Below are positions 10,710 to 22,056 of a stretch of 64,000 nt of DNA, piece by piece (the stretch's first letter is position 1; every line of letters starts with the position of its first letter). The stretch covers positions 3,275,001 to 3,339,000 of the forward strand of contig JAINUG010000005.1 of assembly GCA_029706075.1 (NCBI GenBank), read 5' to 3'. Under the pieces are notes generated by a model. That model was not told where the DNA came from, made no database searches, and worked only from the letters and a program-made list of their open reading frames with translations. Made by a program: the position numbers and the translations under genes. This DNA comes from Aldrovandia affinis. Its lineage: Eukaryota > Chordata > Actinopteri > Notacanthiformes > Halosauridae.

Positions 10710-11085
10710 CTTTTTTTCCAGTTCTTCTCCCAATTTAGTAGCCAATTATACCCTCTATTTATCTCGATTTACCCTCCCGAGTGGTCCACCGCTCGTCTCT
10801 ACGAGGCAAGCTAATTCTCTGAGGGCAATGAACTCTGCTTCCTTCGAGACGGAATTCGCCCACCCAGGTTCTGGAAACTCCTTACATGCTTCACGGTGGA
10901 CCCGAGCCATCTCACCCTACCCCCTCCCCCTGGGGCGGACAGACAAATGCCACCCCCGATTGGGGCAGAGAACCAGGGCCTGTCTGGTAGAGATGGGTTT
11001 CGAACCACGTCCCTGATAGGCAGCGTACACCATATCGTACCAGACAAAATATGGTGCGTTAGACCGCTATGCCTCCGCCGCCCCT
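10710..11085 (-). repeat. tRNA-derived SINE, family 1, near full length
   Basis: On the minus strand: head with GCATAGCGGTCTAACGCACC (A box) and GGTTTCGAAACCCATC-like B box, central GTCCGCCCCAGGGGGAG segment, then the shared tail AAATAGAGGGTATAATTGGC. This is one of the best-preserved copies. Confidence 0.85.
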
Positions 11086-11100
11086 ATGACACATTCATAT

Positions 11101-11252
11101 ATATATGCCATTTAGCAGACACTTTTATCTAAAGTGACTTACAGTAGTGAATGCATACATTTTTCAGTATATGTGGTCCCAGTGGGAATCGAACCCACAA
11201 CCTAAGCGTTACCAACGCCATGCTCTACCTACTGAGCCACACAGAGCCACAA
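11101..11252 (-). repeat. tRNA-derived SINE, family 2
   Basis: On the minus strand: TGTGTGGCTCAGTAGGTAG (A box), then GTTGTGGGTTCGATTCCCAC (B box), then a tail containing AAGTGTCTGCTAAATGGC and CTGTAAGTCACTTTAGATA. The tail matches the conserved end of fish V-SINE-like elements. It sits immediately beside a family 1 SINE. It is not a functional tRNA gene, because it lacks an acceptor stem and continues into the tail. Confidence 0.8.
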
Positions 11253-11339
11253 TTTTCATTCCTGAATATGAGCACAATGTCTGATCCGTGCATCCGAAAA
11301 TACCAACCTAATTCTGAAGACCTCACATACCCTCATAAC

Positions 11340-12215
11340 CAGGGGCGGGCCGCCTGAATCAATCCACCCCTCAATAACTATTTTATGGCTATAAAAACCA
11401 TCTTATTATGCAGAAATGCAGTATAAAGAGCCGTTGCATCGCAGATAGATAATTCGTGTAGCCAGAATAAATGCCTTTACTGAAGAAACAAACCCGGGGT
11501 GCACAAGTCTCCTTGACACACATAAAAAATCATCAATAATAACCTCATAAAATTGCAATATTATTTAGGAAAATAGCAACATTTTACTCACCAAAAATCC
11601 TTATTATTTGTACACAAAATCCATCCTCCTTTCTTTCCTCAAAAAGAGTTCAATTACTCTGTCGTACAGATTATCCGTGCGTTTCAGTTCCATCAAGAAG
11701 TCCTTTTCTATCGCCTTAGCTTCGATGGTGAGCCTGCCCTGTCGTATTTCTGGCATAAGTTTTAATTCGCTTTAGGGCTGAAAATGTCCGCTCGCTAGCT
11801 CTGGCTAGTACTCTCTGACTATCCAATCAAAGGGTGTGAATACGCTGACGTTATCGTGCGCCTGCTAGAGGGCCTTGGTGTCGCCAACTCAAAATCTGAT
11901 TGGTTGGAGCAACAGTTTGATCGACACTTATTTTATGCTACAGGGCCCGCAGAACTGATTGTGAAGGCCTCCAGGCAGATTTCTTTGACCCTGGCAACAA
12001 ATGATGGCTGAAATGTGATTGGTTAAATGCTTTAATATGAAAATACACGTCTGGAAGCAGCGCAACCAGGGGAAAAGCTATGAAAGGAAGCGGACAGACC
12101 ATTTGGAATTATTTAATAAGTATTCATGGACAAAATATAATTAACATCAGTCTGTGATTCAGATATTTTTTAGGCCAGCAGAGAAGGCCTTGCAGGCCCT
12201 GACGGCCCACCACTG
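11340..12215 (-). mobile_element. hAT transposon remnant with 8-bp target duplication
   Basis: Terminal repeats: the left end reads CAGGGGCGGGCCG and the right end, on the minus strand, CAGTGGTGGGCCG. Exact 8-bp duplications CTCATAAC flank both sides (11332-11339 and 12216-12223), which is the hAT signature. The inside retains only the C-terminal part of a transposase (11605-11812). An internal deletion copy is the likely origin. Confidence 0.85.
11605..11812 (-). pseudogene. hAT transposase, C-terminal dimerisation fragment
   Basis: The minus-strand reading gives SERTFSALKRIKTYARNTTG, the conserved hAT C-terminal dimerisation motif. After one frame shift it continues RLTIEAKAIEKDFLMELKR and stops after FVYK. 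The catalytic part is missing, so this copy cannot encode a transposase. Confidence 0.8.
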
Positions 12216-13778
12216 CTCATAACGCATCCAGGCATCCACCCATCATCCACACACCTGCAGGGTGGCCTGCTCTGACAAAACTGAAAGAAGCAGTGTTTTG
12301 CCCTGGTGGCTATGCTAGGAACTGCATAACAGAGTGGAACAAAAATGTCTGCGCTGCTTTAAGCGGTACACGTGCTACACTGCTAACATGCGGTACGCTT
12401 TACGCAAGCTGTTCTGAAAACGAATGTGCCTGCAGGCCTCTTGTGGTAAACACAAAGGGGCAGGACCCCCCCCCCATCCCAAAAAGTCAAACATTAAATA
12501 AAAGTAAAAATAAAAAAGGAGCCGATTCCCAATGGGGCGTTTATACGGTTACCCTTCTCTTATTGGAAACACAAAGTGGAATAATCCCTGTGAAACAGAT
12601 TAGGTGGCGGGGCTGCCGCATTGTGGGATGGTGCATTCGGAGGCTGGCGCAGTTAATATCGCTAGCGGGGATTCGATATGCATTGGAGGAATCCACGATT
12701 GGCAAAATAAATTATATTATAAAAACGCATGGCTCACAAGAGATTACTTGTGTAGCATCTGTTTTACTGGACACCCTAAAAAGGTTGCTGCATGTTATTA
12801 TGGTAATGGTTTATTGGATGCTTCAGTGCCGTGTGTAGACAGCATGTTTGTGAACAGCTGGGGACCTGAGTACTGTACAGACGACTGTACTTTGGAATCT
12901 AGGGCAAGTACAGTACAGTAACTCATCGAGCACAGAATGCCTCAGGTGGAATATGACACAATGTCTAAATCTCACTTATAGTTCCAAGTGAAAAGGTATC
13001 ACTGGTTCAACAATATTATTTTATATGTGTTGGTAGGAGTTCTCTTGAATAATTAAGATTGAATCATTGGTAACCAATCACAGATGGCCACAGAGCCCTC
13101 CGAAGCTCACCGTCCAATTGATTGCTCTCCCAGGGTTTACGCATTTCACAAGTCTTCAGAAAGCTACAGCTACTTTAATGACGGTCATTACAAAATGGCG
13201 AATTATTTTTAAAATAGCTGAAATGTGGCTGTTAACTGAGAAAAGGCTTTAAGCCACTCATAGCGAAATTCAGTGTGCAGACAAGACTGGAAAGGTACTA
13301 TATAAAAACCCTTTACGGGTTTCGTGGTGGATTCTTTTCTGCACCTATGGTGATAAGACTCAGCCTCAGATGTGCATCAGAGTGCTGCTCTGTGTCAATG
13401 GAACAGAAAGTAACAGCAGGGGTATCTCTCTGAAGGCACCTAACCTCAGCCTTCTAACTTGAGAGTCAACGTGAGAACTTCATAACCGTAGTTCCGTGTG
13501 GCGAGCAGTCATGCGATCAGGGCCACGCTGAGAATAACGGCTCTCAGGTCCGTGCCCGCGTTTCTGCTACCATGGGAACGGCGCTCTCAGGGGAGAGCGT
13601 TTTTTGTGTCAGCCCAGCCGGAGGGAGAGCAGTTATCTCTGACAGGTGAGTGACTCTAACCATACTGCGTTCTCTGATTTTTTTTACCATTAGCAAAACC
13701 TGCAACAGGGTGCCTAAAATACACATCAACATGCTAGTCAATATTAACATATGAAACCGTACATATATACACTATATA

Positions 13779-14594
13779 CAGTCAAGCCGGAAAGTCTACA
13801 CACCCCTTTCACCCTCTCCACATTTCATTGCGTTACAGACTTATTCTACAATAGATTAAGTTCATTTTTTGTCTCAAAATTCTACACAAAATAGCCCATA
13901 ATGACAAAGTGAAAACAGGTTTTTAGACATTTGTGCTAATTTATTAAAAATCTAAATGTAAAATATCATATGTATACAAGTGTGCACACCCTTTGATATG
14001 ACACCCAAAAGTGAGCTGAGGTGCATTTTGTTTCCACTGATACTGCTTGAGATGTTTCTGCAACTTGATTCTAGTCCACCTGTGGTAAATTCAATTGATT
14101 GGACATGATTTGGAAAGGCACACACCTGTCTATATAAGGTCCCACAGTTGACAGTGCATGTCAGAGTAAAAACCAAGCCATGAAGTCCTAGGAACTCTCC
14201 ATAGACCTCCGAGATAGAATTGTGTTGAGGCATAGATCTGGGGAAGGGTATAAAAACATTGCTAAAGCATTGAAAGCACCCAGGAGAACAGTGGGCTCCA
14301 TCATTGTGAAATGGAAGAAGTTTGGAACCACAACAACTCTTCTTAGAGCTGGCCGTCCGGCCAAACTCAGTAACCGGGCAAGAAGGGCCTTGGTCAGGGA
14401 GGTGACCAAGAACCCAATGGCCACTCTAAGAGAGCTTCAGAGTTCCTCTGCAGCGATGGGAGAACCTGGCAGAAGGACAACCATCTCTGCACCACTCCAT
14501 CAATCAGGCCATCAATCTATTGTAGAATAAGTCTGTAACGCAATGAAACATGGAGAGAGGGTGAAAGGGGTGTGCAGACTTTCCGGCTTGACTG
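13779..14594 (+). mobile_element. internally deleted Tc1/mariner element
   Basis: Inverted ends CAGTCAAGCCGGAAAGTCTA and the matching AGACTTTCCGGCTTGACTG are flanked by TA on both sides (13777-13778 and 14595-14596). The length is about 816 bp against 1.6 kb for a full Tc1. Only the N-terminal part of a transposase remains inside. Confidence 0.88.
14180..14527 (+). pseudogene. Tc1 transposase N-terminal fragment
   Basis: After an early in-frame stop, the reading IDLRDRIVLRHRSGEGYKNI, then AKALKAPRRTVGSIIVKWKK, is the paired-like helix-turn-helix DNA-binding region of Tc1 transposases. It is followed by RAGRPAKLSNRARRALVREV. The frame then runs into the element's 3' end, so the DDE catalytic domain is absent. 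Confidence 0.85.
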
Positions 14595-14630
14595 TATATA
14601 TATACCAGAGATGTGGACTCGAGTCATTGT

Positions 14631-14770
14631 GACTTGGACTCGAGTCACTGTTTTATTGACTTGCGACTTGACCTGACAGAAAATAAATGACTTGAGACTC
14701 GACTTGGACTTGAAAGTTAAAGACTCGTGACTTGACTTGACTTGAGACATGATGACTCGAATGACTTGTT
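14631..14770 (+). repeat. GACTTG/GACTCG hexamer array, left end of hAT
   Basis: Many spaced copies of GACTTG, GACTCG and close variants just inside the left end of the hAT element. Confidence 0.9.
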
Positions 14771-15030
14771 TTATGTTTTCAGTTTAAATATTATATTAAA
14801 TATAAAATATTAAAATGTTCAACGTTGTCAATGTTCATATTACAAGTGTCAGTGTAACGTATGTGAGCGCACACTGGGAATGGCATTGTCATGATTGAAT
14901 GACTACCCTGTCAGTCAAGCTCCTCGCTACCTGACCTTATTTTATTTAAACGAGAAATACATTTTCAACCCTCCCGCTCTAGACTATTTCTGGTTACACA
15001 CACAGTATGATCAGATAAGATCAGATCATC

Positions 15031-15194
15031 ATGGCGGCCGCGACTGTGCCAAAAGTCATCACTTTCGGCTTCAAACATTTCGCATGTGAAGGAAAAAGGC
15101 GAACTGCTGAATGCAAGACCTGCTCATCAAAGATTTCTGACAGCCAGACTACAACATCAAACTTTGTTCATCATTTGAAGACTCATTCGGATTG
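15031..15194 (+). pseudogene. hAT transposase first exon (BED-type zinc finger)
   Basis: ATG at 15031 opens MAAATVPKVITFGFKHFACE, then AECKTCSSKI and TSNFVHHLKTHSDW. The spacing CxxC ... HHxxxH fits a BED zinc finger, the DNA-binding domain at the N-terminus of many hAT transposases. A strong donor (TTG/GTAAGT) follows, so this is probably the first coding exon. No matching downstream exon is present inside the element. Confidence 0.75.
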
Positions 15195-15521
15195 GTAAGT
15201 GTCTGTGAGGGCTGATGTTAGCTAAATCTGCGCAGAATGTCTAGCTAGCCAGGGGCACAGATTCTCAGTTGTCCTATCGTCTCGACAACTAAAAAATTAA
15301 GAAGGACAATCTTTGATTTTGAAGTGATCGTCCTGCTGACGACTGTGAATTTAGGATATATATATATTTTTTTTTATTGGCTAACTGGAACTATTTCTGT
15401 TTTACACTCACATCGTAACAAACACGTCATGCACGGATGTTCAAAAACATTTCTGAAGTACAAAATGGGAAAAGTTAGTTAGCTAGCTAACGTTTAGCAT
15501 TCATGGACATTGGGTATCGAC

Positions 15522-15825
15522 GGCTCATTATTCCGAAACCCCAATAGTTCGAAAAGCATCTGCCTCACGCTTAAGAATTTCAAAGGGTAAGTGTCATGCT
15601 GTGTATTTTGTGAAATTAACCTATTTTTAAAGCCTTGAAATTTTTGCCAATGGGCACACTAAAAAGCAAGCATTTTGTAAACGGTATCCTCACATTTGCA
15701 CATCAAAATACACTGAGATATTAAGGGCAAAAAACTCCAGGGAGAGTGTATTTTTGGAACTGGGCTTTTGTTTTCGGGATAACGGGCCGTCGGACTAATC
15801 TATTGGGGTTTTGGAATAATGGGCC
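15522..15825. mobile_element. MITE-like insertion nested in the hAT element
   Basis: 15522-15547 (GGCTCATTATTCCGAAACCC and following) pairs with 15800-15825 in reverse complement at 24 of 26 positions. The pair brackets about 300 bp without coding sequence. The exact ends and target duplication are not resolved. Confidence 0.5.
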
Positions 15826-16368
15826 TTCGGAAGAAAGGGCAGTCCCCTATTGTTGCTAGTTGCTTGCTAACATAACTGGCCCGCACCGCATTAAAAATGA
15901 TTTCTGAGGTAAGGAAATCATTAGGAGTGTTTCACTAAATCGCTGAAACACTCCTTTAATTACATAATTTATAAGAGTTCCAATTTGAGCTGAAGTTGGG
16001 TTAAATCTGTTATTGTTCTGTTACCTGACAGTTCCCAGCACAAGAAAGTTGGGTAATTTTATACATTATTTTCAATTTGTTTAAAAAAATCTGATTCTAT
16101 GTAGGTCTACTGGCTGCAATGTTGCTTTTGATAAAACAAATTGGGGAGGGAATATTTTTTTGATTCAGAAGAAATAAAGAAATAAATACGTTTTTTGTTT
16201 GATTACATTAATTTCACTGAATATCAATACAAATTCAATTCATTGTCATACTTTTTGAACAGGTTAGATAGATTGGCCAATAATATAATTATTAGAAAGG
16301 TACTAATACCTTGTATTTTCTCTTTATAAAGACCAGATACTGCAGGTAAAACTGCAGTATCATGGGGG

Positions 16369-16530
16369 GTGACTTGACTTGGGACTTGACTTGCCTTAAC
16401 TAAGGACTCGACTTGACTTGACTTGACATAACCTGTGACTTGACTTGACTTGACTTGCCCAAGAAAAATGACTTGGGACTTGCTTGAGACTTGGACAAAA
16501 TTACTTGAGACTTACTTGTGACTTGGATAA
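16369..16530 (+). repeat. GACTTG hexamer array, right end of hAT
   Basis: A denser array than the left one, with direct runs of GACTTGACTTGACTT. It is in the same orientation as the left array rather than inverted. Confidence 0.9.
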
Positions 16531-16558
16531 GAGGGACTTGGTCCCATGTCTGATATAT

Positions 16559-16720
16559 ACACTACCGGTCAAAAGTTTTAGAACACCCGCATTTTCCAGT
16601 TTTTACTGCAATTTAAGCAGTTCAAGTCCAGTTCAAGTCCAATGAATAACCTGAAATGGTACAACTGGTAAACTGCCAGAGGTTGAAAAAAAAGTTTAGG
16701 TTACCAAAAACTGAAAAAGA
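16559..16720 (+). mobile_element. Tc1/mariner end fragment
   Basis: Begins ACACTACCGGTCAAAAGTTT followed by TAGAACACCC, a terminal repeat of a fish Tc1 family. The matching opposite end of the same family is at 32353-32432. Here only the end is left and there is no transposase. Confidence 0.75.
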
Positions 16721-17339
16721 ATGTACATTATATACAGTATATATATATAAATTGTATTTACAAGACATGTGCTGCTGGCACATTATCATTCATGGATCTC
16801 TCAAAGCTGTAATATTTAATGGCAGGGGGTGGGGGGTGAGTTAGGATGTGACTCACCATAACCACCATCATTGGGTTTCATTGATCTGGGCGACGCATGA
16901 CATTTTGCAGCAGAACACTCACCACTATTACATTAAATGAAACTGGGTTAATATAAAGTTTCCAGCTTGGGAGAACCAGACTGGAAATTGTGGGGGGCCC
17001 CTACTGTTGAACACAATAACTGCAGTTGCACCTTCAACGGAAACGGTGTGTCGGGACATGAAAACATTTCATTCACACTTGCTATTAGCATGTCTCTCAG
17101 GCAGAAAGCTCACTGAATCTGAATCTGACAAAAAAGGAAATTCAAAACCTTTCAGTCTTAAAAATATAGACTCTATTCATTGTGGCAATTTACCTCTGCC
17201 TTAGCACGGGTTAACCACTATGGATGCAGGAAACCTTCACAGATCTGAGGGTAGTCCAATGTTTTAGGGCAAAACAACTTTTTTAGTGGTTAAAGGGCCA
17301 TCCATTATCTGGGATCTGTCTGAAATCTGGTGGGGCTAG

Positions 17340-17566
17340 GCAGGTGTGTAGGCATGTACATGAATGCGTGTGTGTGTGTCTGTATGTGAGTGTGTAGGTG
17401 TGCATATGGGTGAGTGTGTATGCATGTGTGTGTGTGTGTGTGGGCGAGCATATGGGTGAGTGTGTGTGTGTGTCTGCGTGGGTGTATGTGTGTGTGGGTG
17501 TGCATATGGGTGAGTGTGTATGCATGTGTGCATGTGTGTGTGGGTGTACATATGGGTGAGTGTGTA

Positions 17567-17599
<33 letters not shown>

Positions 17600-17600
17600 T
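17340..17600. repeat. TG-rich minisatellite next to an exon
   Basis: Imperfect tandem units containing GTGCATATGGGTGAGTGTGT and TG runs, ending in a (TG)n tract at about 17573-17600. On the gene strand the repeat is CA-rich and starts 29 bases after the donor of exon 17629-17783. Long open frames in it (His/Thr-rich on the minus strand) are repeat artefacts. Confidence 0.92.
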
Positions 17601-17628
17601 TGCCTGAAACACGGGGTCGTGGCCTCAC

Positions 17629-17783
17629 CTGGGCGATGTCCATGCGGGCGTCACAGCTCAGCGGCTGGGTCGACGTCAGCCCGTTGGAGCCGATGACGGT
17701 GGTTATGACCCCCTTCTTGTCGATCCGCTTGATCATGGTCCCGTCGACGAAGTAGACGAAACCCCGCTTGTTCACAGCGATTC
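17629..17783 (-). CDS. tenm1: tenm1 internal exon: NHL propeller
   Basis: A 51-codon exon: [20 protein letters not shown], then [20 protein letters not shown] and DARMDIAQ. It is one NHL blade. The acceptor is TTTGCAG before GAATCG, completing Gly; the donor is GCCCAG/GTGAGG at phase 0. The [19 protein letters not shown] segment is the teneurin-1 form. The intron begins normally, but 29 bases after the donor it runs into a CA/TG-rich minisatellite that extends about 260 bp. Confidence 0.93.
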
Positions 17784-18909
17784 CTGCAAAGTGACGCAGA
17801 GGCAAGGCAGCAGACCTCAGACTCGCGCAGAGACACTAGCGCTCAGCTTTCGCGCTGCTTAGAACCAACCCCGGCTTGAGCGGGTTCATTGTTTATGCAT
17901 CGCAGCAGAATAATGACACAGAGAGAACACAAAGGGTGTTCATCACAGCGCAGATAGGAAACCGAACCCTTGGGGCATGAGAATGAGACTAAGATACTAG
18001 GGGGGGAACAGAGGGGGAATGGAGTGATTATCAGAGGAGATCTGTACACGCTGTGCGAAGCCCCTGCTCATGCTGCTTCAGAGCAAGAGAGCTGCTCTCT
18101 TCATGGCCCTAATGATGAGAGAACAGGAGAGGAGGCAGAAGGCCTCATCATGTCTGTGCAAAGGTGAGGGTGCGCGCAGTCGGCACAGATGGGCATTAGT
18201 GCATCGCTCCGCTATCATTTCCATACCGAGAAAGGCACAGTGACTCAGACCAAGAAAGTTTAGCTTTTTCCGAGACTAAGCCGCTCTCCTCCCACAGCTC
18301 TCCTCTTTCAAAAGAAATACGTGACAGACTCGGCGGCACGCTAAGTAGCTTAGAGCTCAGAGCAAGCAGCTCACAGAAAGCCTTGAGTGTAATTAAATTT
18401 TGTCTAATGTAATGCGATATAACGCGACGTTCAACTTGGTGCGCTGAACCATGTTGCCTGGTCGCGATCACAGAGAACCGCTCAGAGCAATTTCGAAGAG
18501 ATTTCAGACGGCGATCTGAGCGAGTGCTGGAGCAACCAGGAAGTTAACTAGCCCTGACGAGGTCAAGCTGACCGGCGCGAACCAACATTTTCCCATAATG
18601 TGAAATAGCTCATCGATGCTACAACGATTCATTAGCCGTTTGAACGCTAATTCTTTATCACTTACATTTATGGAACCAAATGATATGCTATGCACTGTGG
18701 ATGGAGCTTTCCATTTATTGAATCATGCTATGTTGCTGATTGGATTTTGCACAGTTGGAGTAGAACATTGGCTAAGCTATTTAAATGATAATTAGCGCTG
18801 TTGGTGAGCAGCTCTGAACACTCAGCTCATTAACACCCTCCCATGCCTGTGCCTAATAGGTGCCATATTTATGGATTACTAAATGCAAAGAAATGTACCC
18901 AATTCTAAA

Positions 18910-18910
18910 C

Positions 18911-18950
<40 letters not shown>

Positions 18951-18951
18951 T
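18910..18951. repeat. (AAT)n microsatellite
   Basis: A pure run of AAT/ATA triplets of about 42 bases. Confidence 0.95.
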
Positions 18952-21555
18952 TACGTTTGTATACAGCATATGCAAACACAGGTCCACTGTGTGGGATCAT
19001 TAAATTACTTGTGGTTAATGCACGGTGGACTGCGGCTTTTAAACTATGCCGTAGAAAGAAAAATGCACTGGTAGATTGCAATGGTTCACCTCAGGGCGAG
19101 ATCTAAAATGCCTGCCTGCTCCTGCCTCAGGTGCAAATGAAATATTATAAGTTAGCATTTCTCAGGGAAACAAATTAACAGCAATCAACATGCAAATGGA
19201 AGCAGCTCAGCATGTGCATGAAGACATACTGTATATAGAGGGTCCTTTTAAATTAATCAGAAATACTACGTGCACCACATTCCATTCTTATTGGTCACAG
19301 AATAAAACCACTTAAGGTATGAAGTGCATTTTCTGCTGAAGGCTCCTCCTCGATGCCAGGCGCATCACCAGGCACCCGCCGTGTACGAATGCACCAAACG
19401 TCAATAGGATTTTGACTTTCCCCCGCGGTGGTAGCAGTGACCCTTCCCGCAGTGCTAATGAGTTCTGGGAGCTGAGGTCATGGAGGGGGAGATTGATGGC
19501 ATGGCAGGGTCACCCCGTACCCTTCCGTAGGACAGGTAGACCGTTTCATGCAACCTCCTACCCCCCTTTCATCATTCTGCCATGAGGGATGGATGAAACC
19601 AGTCATCTCCTCCATCTGTAACCTCCTGAGGCCTGTCCCTGCCTGTCAGCCCCTAGCCTCCCAAAAACCACCCGCCCCCGCCCCTGAATTGCTGCACATC
19701 TCCCTCAATTGTACTGCCCCCGTGCACACACCGAGAGACTACCTTGATCCTCCATTTGAATTCTACTTCCTGACAGGAAACTGGTGTCCTAAGGCGTAGT
19801 TACAGTGCTACTGGGCACAATGCAATTTTCTTAACAAATGTAAGCATATGCAAGAGGTACATTTTTGTGCTGTTGTTAATGACTTTATAATATAAAGACA
19901 AAGCGTTTATTACAGATGCTGAACATTTTGAATTAGCATGAGGTGGTGATTAGTATGAGCACCAAGCAAAAAAAATATATAATCCTTACACGTGGGAGGA
20001 CATGGCACTACCGGGCGATTGGTGGACTTTCCCTGTGCTGCCATGCGTTTGACCTTCTCTCTTTGTTTATGATACTGTGCTTAGACCCGGTGCTTTGATA
20101 CATCAAAGGACAGTCTACAGTTCAAGGCAGTGGACTGCTTAGACTCTTTTTACTTGTGGATCCATTTTTTACATTTTAATCAGAGGCCAATTTTCAGTTC
20201 AATGTTATGGTTTGAAGGGGGAAAAGTGAGGAAAAAGGTAATTGGGCCGTTGTGTCTGTGTCTTTTTAGCCTAATCTTTCATATTTATTTGAAGGGTCTG
20301 GTACAAAGTGCACACCCTACAAAAAAAAGCTAATTTGTTTGCATCCTCCAAAAACCCTGGTGGTGGGATTTATACTGTAACTATGGTAACCCAGATCCTT
20401 GGACTTTCACAGGTCTAGCAGTGGAAAAAAAACCCCTCCCAATTCACTGTTTGTTTTCATTACCGAAGTGTATGCAACTGAAGCCACAGTTTGGAATGAT
20501 ACTGCAGAACAGCCCCTCCTATGAGCGGTGCCATTTAGCCAGCAGGCTCCGTATTTGAAGAGCATCCGATTTCCCTTCACCTCGTCATCAGCCACCGCAT
20601 CTGTAGATATCATGCATGCCGCATGATAATTTTCTCACATGAAATTGATGAGTGTTCCGTAATTGATACTGATAAACTTACGACGTACAAATATATTATT
20701 TCACATAAAAGCCGATGTGCACTCAATTGAGAGTAAAAAGGAAATACGTTTTGACGTCTGCTAAATGCTTAAAATGTAAAATGTAAATGTAAATTATGTG
20801 TTTTACATGCAAGCTTGATGAAGACTGAATGTGTCCCAACCCAAGAGCAATATAATAACTATATATCGTTCGAAGGATAAAGTAAATTCAAGAAGATTTT
20901 TTTTTTAATGTTCGTCAATTTATACACTCCACTATAGACATAGTTTTAAGTTTATAAAACCCAGCTAGATATTGGATATCAGTCTTCTTTGTTGGAAAAC
21001 AGCTACTTACAAATAAACGCAAGCAAATTAACTACAAGATCAATACAACAACAATACATGGTGAATGCTTTGGGATCTGCTTGTCATATTAAATAATGAA
21101 AGTTCCACCACCCTGCATGGGGAACACATACACCAGTGACCACTTTAGCTCCTGCATAAGACCAGTGAGCGTCTTCAGTCTTTTCCAGTCTTTTCTGTCT
21201 GGAAGACTGTGGTATACCTGGCTTTGTGGTACCATTCAACACCTTCTGTGGAAATAATTACAGCCCAATATCTTTACTTATACTTCTGAAACCAATTGCA
21301 ACTTGTGGGTTAAAGCTCAAAGACACCACAAAGGGGTCTTGGGGGCAGGTTCCTGGTTTCAGACAGCTTGTGGTAATTGAGTTTTGGTTCACACACAAAC
21401 CCGTAACACAAATGTTGAAAAATTCCCCTGTTTGATGAAAGCCATTGACGATTCAGATATGATTTGATATCATGGTATCAGCTCAATCTTTCAGATTCAT
21501 TCATTAAAAAATCAGTTCCATAGTGGTGAATTAACAGTAGAATAACTCTAGAAAA

Positions 21556-21662
<107 letters not shown>

Positions 21663-22008
21663 GTGCCACTTTAAAGTCTACACCCTGTATTACTACAATC
21701 TGACTGAGTAAGAACATAATGCTGCTTCTTAAAGGTAGTTCCTTCGACCAAGCAACTACAAAGCAACTTGCTTCGACCAAATACTAACTCAGCGGGTTGT
21801 AGACTTACTAAGTTATTCGATTTTTATATTTTAAATTCATGTTCAGAAATTTAGAAAAAACTAAATTAATTTCACTTTGAAGTTAAATGTTTAAATAAAG
21901 GTTTAAAAAAACCTGATTTAATATGCTTTAATTGCAGGCTGTAAGGCAACCTAAGGTGAATTTGTTGAGATGGGGTATAGACTTTAAAGAAGCACTGTAT
22001 ATATATAT

Positions 22009-22009
22009 A

Positions 22010-22054
<45 letters not shown>
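22009..22054. repeat. (TG)n microsatellite
   Basis: A TG run with one TT interruption, after a short TATATA stretch. Confidence 0.95.

Positions 22055-22056
<2 letters not shown>

Larger units (their letters stand above)
14606..16552 (+). mobile_element. hAT transposon with GACTTG-rich ends and 8-bp target duplication
   Basis: Starts CAGAGATGTGGACT and ends with the imperfect inverse (CAGACATGGGACC on the minus strand). Perfect 8-bp duplications ATATATAC flank it (14598-14605 and 16553-16560). Both ends carry dense GACTTG/GACTCG hexamers (about 14631-14770 and 16369-16530), probably subterminal transposase-binding sites. A BED-finger exon lies at 15031-15194, but no DDE or dimerisation domain is visible, so the copy looks non-autonomous. 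Confidence 0.88.
8923..17628. other. tenm1 intron rich in DNA transposons
   Basis: An 8.7-kb intron holding a MITE (9245-9403), a CA repeat (9405-9429), two SINEs (10710-11085 and 11101-11252), a hAT remnant (11340-12215), a deleted Tc1 (13779-14594), a second hAT (14606-16552), a Tc1 end fragment (16559-16720) and a TG-rich minisatellite (17340-17600). The stretches 9430-10700, 12224-13776 and 16721-17339 show no element that I recognise. Confidence 0.7.

Noticed and set aside
11101..11252. A possible tRNA gene
   Set aside because: A- and B-box-like motifs are present, but there is no acceptor stem and the sequence runs into a SINE tail; a second copy exists at 8368.
12293..12838. A 181-codon plus-strand open frame
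   Set aside because: No recognisable domain, biased composition, and no splice or family support.
17283..17805. Long His/Thr-rich minus-strand frames and Cys/Val-rich plus-strand frames
   Set aside because: They are translations of the TG/CA minisatellite. Only the part matching exon 17629-17783 is coding.
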